Source of the DNA: Planctomycetota bacterium
GTDB taxonomy: Bacteria; Planctomycetota; Phycisphaerae; Sedimentisphaerales; SG8-4
Length of the DNA stretch: 10,873 bases
Assembly (NCBI GenBank): GCA_030607345.1
Contig: JAUWKC010000022.1
Coordinates: forward strand, 1-10,873
Direction of reading: 5' to 3'
The notes beneath the pieces are model-generated. The model saw only the letters and a program-made list of their open reading frames with translations. It did no database searches and was not told the DNA's origin. The position numbers and the translations under genes are program-made. This document shows, piece by piece, positions 7,077 through 10,873 of this stretch (positions are counted from its first letter, which is position 1; the number at the start of each line of letters is the position of its first letter).

Positions 7077-7535
7077 CTACTCGGTTTCTTTGCTGCTTAG
7101 AAGCTCGTAAACCCGCTCCGGAGAATCAGCATTTTCGAGCTGTTTTTTGAATTCTTCGTCAAGCATAAGTCTGCTTATCTGGGCCAGGGCCTGGATGTGA
7201 GGGCCGGTCTGGTCGGCAGGAGAGACAAGCAGAATAATAATCTTCACGCCCTTACCGTCAACGCTGTCAAAGTCTATCGGGTCCTTTGCGATACCGATGG
7301 CCATAACAAGCTCATTGACGGCTTTGCACTTGCCGTGGGGGATAGCGATTTCGGAGCCGATGCCGGTACTTCGTGTCTGTTCGCGGAGCAGAACCGCCTC
7401 TAGGGCGGCGTCCCGGTCCAGCAGCAAACCGCCGGCATCAAGCACATCCACGAGCTCGGTTATTACCGTTTTCTTGTCCCTTCCCTCCAGCGGTACCCTG
7501 ACGCGGTCAGGACGCAAAATCTGTGTTAAAAGCAT
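7077..7535 (-). CDS. ptsN: PTS EIIA-Ntr/fructose-type domain protein (PtsN-like)
   Basis: This 152-residue protein is a single EIIA domain of the fructose/mannitol/nitrogen-regulatory family. Such proteins accept a phosphate on a histidine and usually act as regulators rather than as sugar transporters. The start at 7535 (ATG) gives MLLTQILRPDRVRVPLEGRD, which aligns well with typical PtsN N termini; a TTG at 7553 would add six residues. Neither start has a strong ribosome site. The signature STGIGSEIAIPHGK holds the phosphorylatable His67, and the C-terminal half (VDGKGVKIIILLVSPADQTG, HIQALAQISRLMLDEEF) is intact. No HPr, EI or sugar permease is seen nearby, which fits a regulatory role. 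It converges on glgP with 25 bases between the stops, and no clear hairpin lies between them. Its targets cannot be read from the sequence. Confidence 0.9.
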   Translation of the reverse strand: MLLTQILRPDRVRVPLEGRDKKTVITELVDVLDAGGLLLDRDAALEAVLLREQTRSTGIGSEIAIPHGKCKAVNELVMAIGIAKDPIDFDSVDGKGVKIIILLVSPADQTGPHIQALAQISRLMLDEEFKKQLENADSPERVYELLSSKETE

Positions 7536-7588
7536 AGCGTTCAAAGCCAACAATACTACATATCTGACGAATTTCGTGCGAACCCTAT

Positions 7589-7617
7589 ATTATATCTACC
7601 ACTGCAGTCTCGTGCAA
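7589..7617 (-). promoter_or_regulatory. Sigma70-type promoter of the ptsN-like gene
   Basis: On the minus strand TTGCAC (plus 7612-7617) and a perfect TATAAT (plus 7589-7594) are separated by 17 bases. Transcription would start near 7582, about 47 bases before the ATG at 7535. The -35 is a partial match. Confidence 0.6.
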
Positions 7618-7827
7618 TTGCTTTCTGAAAAATTTTGTAACCGGTCAGTTATGGGCTTTGGTTTTTTTAACTTGGTGCTTGCAATTTCCTGCGCTTCTGG
7701 TTAACATACAAAGGGTTGTTTTTTGCTGTGTTTTTATATCTGCGTACAAAACCGCCGAGATTGGTGCTTAAGGGTAATTCTGCACCGGTGACAAGCCGGG
7801 CTATTGTTGTTAACACAAGGCTATTGT
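7618..7827. promoter_or_regulatory. Divergent intergenic region with repeat/palindrome upstream of the first oxidoreductase
   Basis: No gene is present. GGCTATTGT occurs at 7799-7807 and again at 7819-7827, 20 bases apart start to start. The palindrome TGTTAACA (7808-7815) lies between them, immediately before the ribosome site of the oxidoreductase gene. This could be an operator. TTGGTGCTT also occurs twice (7672-7680, 7761-7769). I found no convincing plus-strand -35/-10 pair with correct spacing, so the promoter of the downstream gene is not assigned. Confidence 0.3.
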
Positions 7828-7839
7828 AGGAGAGTGTTT

Positions 7840-9285
7840 ATGAAGGGTATTACACGTAGAGACTTTATGAAGGGTTCGGTCGCCGCCGGTGTCGCTCTGG
7901 CAGTGCCTTTTTCGCGGGCGCGAGGGGCGAATGACGATATTCGTGTGGCCTTCGCAGGTTTTCGAAGCAAGGGCGCACAGCATATCGGAGTTTTCCGCAC
8001 CATTCCGGGCGTACGGGTGGTGGCGCTGTGCGACGTCGACCGAAATATTCTGGACCGCGAAGTGCAGAAGTTCAAAGAAACTAATGAGACAGTAACCGCA
8101 TACACCGATGTACGCAAGGTCCTGGAGGACAAGAATATAGACGCTGTTGTGGTCGCAACGCCGAATCACTGGCACGCACTGGCTACCGTCTGGGCCTGCC
8201 AGGCAGGCAAAGATGTTTACGTTGAAAAGCCCGCGTCGCACGATATATGGGAAGGCCGCAAGATGGTCGAGGCCGCCAGAAAGTACAAGAGAATCGTGCA
8301 GGTCGGCACGCAGAACCGCTCCGACGTGGGACTGCGCGAAGCGGCGCAATACATTCAGCAGGGAAAACTCGGCAAAATCCTCTGGGCCCACGGGCTCTGG
8401 TTCAAACGCCGCCCGAGTATCGGCAGGGCAAACGGACCCCAGAAAGTCCCCGAGCATATCAATTATAACCTCTGGACGGGCCCTGCTCCGCTAAAACCGC
8501 TGCGGCGCAATAAACTGCATTACGACTGGCACTGGTTCTGGGATACCGGCAACGGTGATATGGCCAATCTCGGAGCCCACCAGCTCGATGACTGCCGATG
8601 GATACTCGGTCAATCTTCACTGCCGCGGCGTGTCATCAGTATTGGTGGACGGTTCGGCTACATCGACGACGGCCAGACGCCCAACACGCAGCTTGCCATT
8701 TTTGATTACAAGCCGGCGCCGATGTTCCTTGAAATCCGAGGCCTGCCCCGGCAAAAAGACATCCGCGCTTCCGACCACTACCGCGGAACTTCTTCGGGCA
8801 ACGTCATTCAATGTGAGCAGGGATATTTTGTGGGCGGACGGGGCGGCGGCTGGGCCTACGACAATGACGGCAACAAAATCAAGCAGTTCAAAGGCGACGG
8901 CGGCGCAGGCCATCAGGCCAACTTCATCAAGGCAGTTCGCAGCCGCAAACCGGGTGACCTGAACTCCGATATTCTCGACGGTCATATCTCCGGGGCCCTC
9001 TGTCATATGGCCAACATCTCACATCGCATGGGCCGGCAATCAGCGATGGAGGAAGTAAAGGAGACAATTCAGGACCATAAGGAAGGACTCGACACTGTCG
9101 AACGAATCGAGAAGCATCTGGCGGCCAACGAGGTAGACCTCGCAAAGACGCCGATGGTCCTTGGTCCGTGGCTCAATTTTGACGCCGAGAAGGAAGAATT
9201 CGTCGGCGACTTTCCGACTCGCTGGGCCAACGAGCTCTTGCGGCGCGACTATCGAAAGCCCTTTGTCATACCGGATGAGGTCTAA
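7840..9285 (+). CDS. Tat-exported Gfo/Idh/MocA family oxidoreductase
   Basis: This 481-residue NAD(P)-dependent dehydrogenase belongs to the glucose-fructose oxidoreductase family and is predicted to be exported folded. The ATG at 7840 follows AGGAGAG (7828-7834). It gives a twin-arginine signal, ITRRDFMKG then a hydrophobic SVAAGVALAVPF. An earlier TTG at 7804 would only add 12 residues ahead of the signal. The Rossmann domain begins at IRVAFAGFRSKG, a degenerate glycine motif. VVVATPNHWHALAT and the signature VEKPASH (Glu129-Lys130-Pro131) follow. The substrate domain has NLGAHQLDD, where His247 and Asp250 are the likely catalytic-site residues. The long C-terminal part is usual for planctomycete members of this family. 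The exact substrate, probably a sugar or glycoside, cannot be read. The gene faces a second family member and is separated from it by a hairpin. Confidence 0.92.
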   Translation: MKGITRRDFMKGSVAAGVALAVPFSRARGANDDIRVAFAGFRSKGAQHIGVFRTIPGVRVVALCDVDRNILDREVQKFKETNETVTAYTDVRKVLEDKNIDAVVVATPNHWHALATVWACQAGKDVYVEKPASHDIWEGRKMVEAARKYKRIVQVGTQNRSDVGLREAAQYIQQGKLGKILWAHGLWFKRRPSIGRANGPQKVPEHINYNLWTGPAPLKPLRRNKLHYDWHWFWDTGNGDMANLGAHQLDDCRWILGQSSLPRRVISIGGRFGYIDDGQTPNTQLAIFDYKPAPMFLEIRGLPRQKDIRASDHYRGTSSGNVIQCEQGYFVGGRGGGWAYDNDGNKIKQFKGDGGAGHQANFIKAVRSRKPGDLNSDILDGHISGALCHMANISHRMGRQSAMEEVKETIQDHKEGLDTVERIEKHLAANEVDLAKTPMVLGPWLNFDAEKEEFVGDFPTRWANELLRRDYRKPFVIPDEV

Positions 9286-9318
9286 GTCGCAGCGAGTTCG
9301 GTAGGTTCTTAAAACTAT

Positions 9319-9350
9319 CAGAGGCCCACACGATATAATGTGGGCCTCTG
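9319..9350. terminator. Perfect hairpin between convergent oxidoreductase genes
   Basis: CAGAGGCCCACA (9319-9330) pairs exactly with TGTGGGCCTCTG (9339-9350), a 12-bp stem with an 8-base loop. It lies 34 bases after the plus-strand stop, between two convergent genes, and so probably serves as a terminator. No T tract follows on the plus strand, so it is not a textbook intrinsic terminator. On the minus strand it is followed only by TGATAGTTTTAAG. Confidence 0.6.
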
Positions 9351-9397
9351 CTGCAAACAGCCCTGCGTATTCCGACCGCCAGGGGCCATCGAACTAT

Positions 9398-9413
9398 CGG
9401 CCTTGCACGGCCG
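9398..9413 (-). terminator. Small hairpin just after the second oxidoreductase gene
   Basis: CGGCC (9398-9402) pairs with GGCCG (9409-9413) around a 6-base loop, starting 2 bases beyond the minus-strand stop at 9416. The stem is short and has no T tract, so this is a weak call. Confidence 0.25.
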
Positions 9414-9415
9414 CT

Positions 9416-10612
9416 TCACAAAAGAGCCAGTGGGTGGTCCCGGTTTTTAAGAGGCAGCGGCACAGGCCTGCCCATTCGATGCGACTCATAAACCGCCATA
9501 ATCATCTCCAGCGCCGCCCGGCCGTCGTACATACTGCCCTTTGGCTGAGTGTCAGTCTCTATCGCACGTATCAAATCCAGTGCGATGAGACGATTGCCCA
9601 GCTCGTGGCTCTCGACGTCCTTAATGGGCTCGGCTTTTCCGAGGCCTGCGCTGGTTATCTGCTGCCACTTTGCTTTGCTTCGGCCAGGCTGCCAGGTCGG
9701 GTCCTCGATAAACCACGATGTTCTCGGCCTGTCGCCGCCCTGACCTATTGTAATAATGCCTTTGCTGCCGTAAAGCCGTAGTCCCCAGCGCTCGGAGACA
9801 CCGTGCCTGGCCCGGTGTGACGAAAAATAGCCCATAGCAACTCCGCCGAAACGGTACGTTGCGTTTATCTCGTCGCCGGCGAGGGGACCATAACCCTCTA
9901 TGCCCTGACGAATATGCTCTCTGGTTATGGCCTTGCCACCCTGTCGGACCTCCGCGAAACACCACTGGGCATCGCCCGCGACCAGATGCATCAAATCCAT
10001 CGTATGAGTACCGAGGCACATCATGTCAAAGGCCGCACCACGTTTATCCTCTTTGCCCCGGCCCCGAAGCTCCAGCAGGTCGCCCAGTTTACCCTCAGCG
10101 ATGATTTCCAATATTATTTTCATCGTGGGGCTGTACCGCCTTTGATGGGCAATTGCGAGCTTGAGGTTCTTCTTCTCGAATGCGGCTACAATTTCGTCGG
10201 CCTCGCGCAGCGTCCTGCACATCGGCTTCTCGAGAAATACGTGCGCGCCGGCCTCCGCGCACGCCAGCGCCATATCCCGATGACAATCTAACCAGCGCGG
10301 CGCCACTGAGACTATCTCCGGCCGCTCCCTGGCGAGCATCTCGCGATAATCGGCATAAGTGCTGGCGGCATTAAGTCGTTTGGCCGCTGCCGCCCGTCCC
10401 TGAGGATTTTCATCGGCAACGGCCACAACCTCGGCCTGTTCAATCTCATTCCAGACAACATCAAGACCATGACCGTAGTTGCCACGGCCCGTCCGGCCGA
10501 CTACCGCGACGCGATGCCTGCGCCGCTCTGCAGAGACGCCCGCCGGCAAGGCCAGCGCGGCTGTCGCCGCGACAGAGCCTCTGACAAAATCTCTACGCGT
10601 GATACCCTTGAT
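9416..10612 (-). CDS. Tat-exported Gfo/Idh/MocA family oxidoreductase with apparent ATC start
   Basis: This is a second NAD(P)-dependent oxidoreductase of the glucose-fructose oxidoreductase family, 398 residues if read from 10612. The first recognised start codon is TTG at 10549, which falls inside the hydrophobic part of a Tat signal. Reading upstream in frame gives KGITRRDFVRGSVAATAALA, almost identical to the signal of the gene at 7840, and the codon aligned with that gene's ATG is ATC (10612-10610). An AAAGGG lies 8 bases before it. No ATG, GTG or TTG exists between the upstream TAG and this point. The Rossmann motif is VAVVGRTGRGNYG, the signature is LEKPMCR (Glu128-Lys129-Pro130), and the catalytic-site segment is LGTHTMDLMH (His203, Asp206). 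It lies 45 bases downstream of the DUF6807-like gene, probably in one operon. The 5' end is uncertain; the family assignment is firm. Confidence 0.88.
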   Translation of the reverse strand: MKGITRRDFVRGSVAATAALALPAGVSAERRRHRVAVVGRTGRGNYGHGLDVVWNEIEQAEVVAVADENPQGRAAAAKRLNAASTYADYREMLARERPEIVSVAPRWLDCHRDMALACAEAGAHVFLEKPMCRTLREADEIVAAFEKKNLKLAIAHQRRYSPTMKIILEIIAEGKLGDLLELRGRGKEDKRGAAFDMMCLGTHTMDLMHLVAGDAQWCFAEVRQGGKAITREHIRQGIEGYGPLAGDEINATYRFGGVAMGYFSSHRARHGVSERWGLRLYGSKGIITIGQGGDRPRTSWFIEDPTWQPGRSKAKWQQITSAGLGKAEPIKDVESHELGNRLIALDLIRAIETDTQPKGSMYDGRAALEMIMAVYESHRMGRPVPLPLKNRDHPLALL

Positions 10613-10657
10613 AGACCTATCCCTTTCGGCCCGGCCTGAGCTTATCAGTAATAAGCT

Positions 10658-10873
10658 CTATTTCACCTGCTCGACATAATCCTTGTACATCGCGTTGCGG
10701 TCGAGTTTGCTCTTGTCCGGCGCCGAATAAATCGCCACGCCAAAGCCAAGCTGGAGCTTTTCACCTTTCTTGACCACAACGACCTGTCGGTCCAGCCCGG
10801 CCACTTTGTTACCCCCGAAGGGGGTAGCCGCGAGAAGGCCATAGTCGCGAACATGATACCAGCTTAGCCGGAA
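10658..10873 (-). CDS. DUF6807/PmoA-like protein, C-terminal end (5' end outside window)
   Basis: The frame is open from the window edge to TAG at 10660-10658 and encodes the last 71 residues of a protein. It contains WYHVRDYGLLAATPFGG, QVVVVKKGEKLQLGFGVAIY and a terminal MYKDYVEQVK. The W-x-H-x-R-x-YGL-x-A-x-PFG segment is what I remember as the C-terminal signature of the DUF6807 family, also labelled PmoA-like in planctomycete annotations. Its biochemical role is not established. It sits 45 bases upstream of a Gfo/Idh/MocA oxidoreductase on the same strand, a pairing expected of sugar-processing clusters in this phylum. The identification rests on a short stretch, so it is moderate. Confidence 0.6.
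   Translation of the reverse strand, partial: FRLSWYHVRDYGLLAATPFGGNKVAGLDRQVVVVKKGEKLQLGFGVAIYSAPDKSKLDRNAMYKDYVEQVK

Noticed and set aside
7672..7769. Direct repeat TTGGTGCTT upstream of the first oxidoreductase.
   Set aside because: Two 9-base copies 89 bases apart with different flanks give no clear functional reading.
7810..8457. Long minus-strand open frame under the first oxidoreductase gene.
   Set aside because: It overlaps a firmly identified gene and its translation has no family features; it is a shadow frame.
9331..9340. TATAAT in the hairpin loop could be read as a -10 box.
   Set aside because: It lies between two convergent genes, no suitable -35 precedes it, and no gene follows on the plus strand.

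Overview
The window reads as ordinary chromosomal DNA from a member of the Planctomycetota, probably a Phycisphaerae or Sedimentisphaerales relative. This is inferred from gene content: two Tat-exported Gfo/Idh/MocA oxidoreductases, a DUF6807/PmoA-like neighbour, a DUF3417-type glucan phosphorylase, a stand-alone EIIA-Ntr domain and long structured intergenic regions. No phage, insertion sequence, CRISPR array, tRNA or rRNA gene was recognised.

Layout. Positions 1-764 (+) hold the 3' part of pheT, followed by a terminator-like hairpin. Positions 1278-2075 (+) encode a secreted protein with an Asn-Cys-x-x-Tyr-Ala motif and a later His, resembling papain-like cysteine hydrolases. A 13-bp perfect inverted repeat with an alternative local fold lies at 2141-2236, then a good promoter drives a single-pass membrane-anchored protein of unknown function (2350-3672, +). 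A 775-bp gap follows. It contains a clear sigma70-type promoter, a strongly folded segment and an intrinsic terminator with eight T residues, ending 187 bp before glgP (4448-7051, +). A perfect anti-terminator candidate inside the folded segment makes this the best lead for an undescribed regulatory RNA.

A PtsN-like EIIA protein (7077-7535, -) converges on glgP and has its own promoter. A Tat-exported Gfo/Idh/MocA oxidoreductase (7840-9285, +) converges, across a 12-bp perfect hairpin, on a second one (9416-10612, -). The second appears to start at an ATC codon aligned with the ATG of the first, so a standard gene caller would cut off its Tat signal. Its upstream operon partner (10658-10873, -) is the C-terminal end of a DUF6807/PmoA-like protein.

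How the genes fit together. glgP releases glucose-1-phosphate from storage glucan, and PtsN-like proteins often report phosphotransferase or nitrogen status, so a link to carbon storage is possible but not shown. The two oxidoreductases and the DUF6807 protein fit the exported sugar or glycoside oxidation modules common in planctomycetes. pheT and the two orphan exported or anchored proteins look unrelated to that theme.
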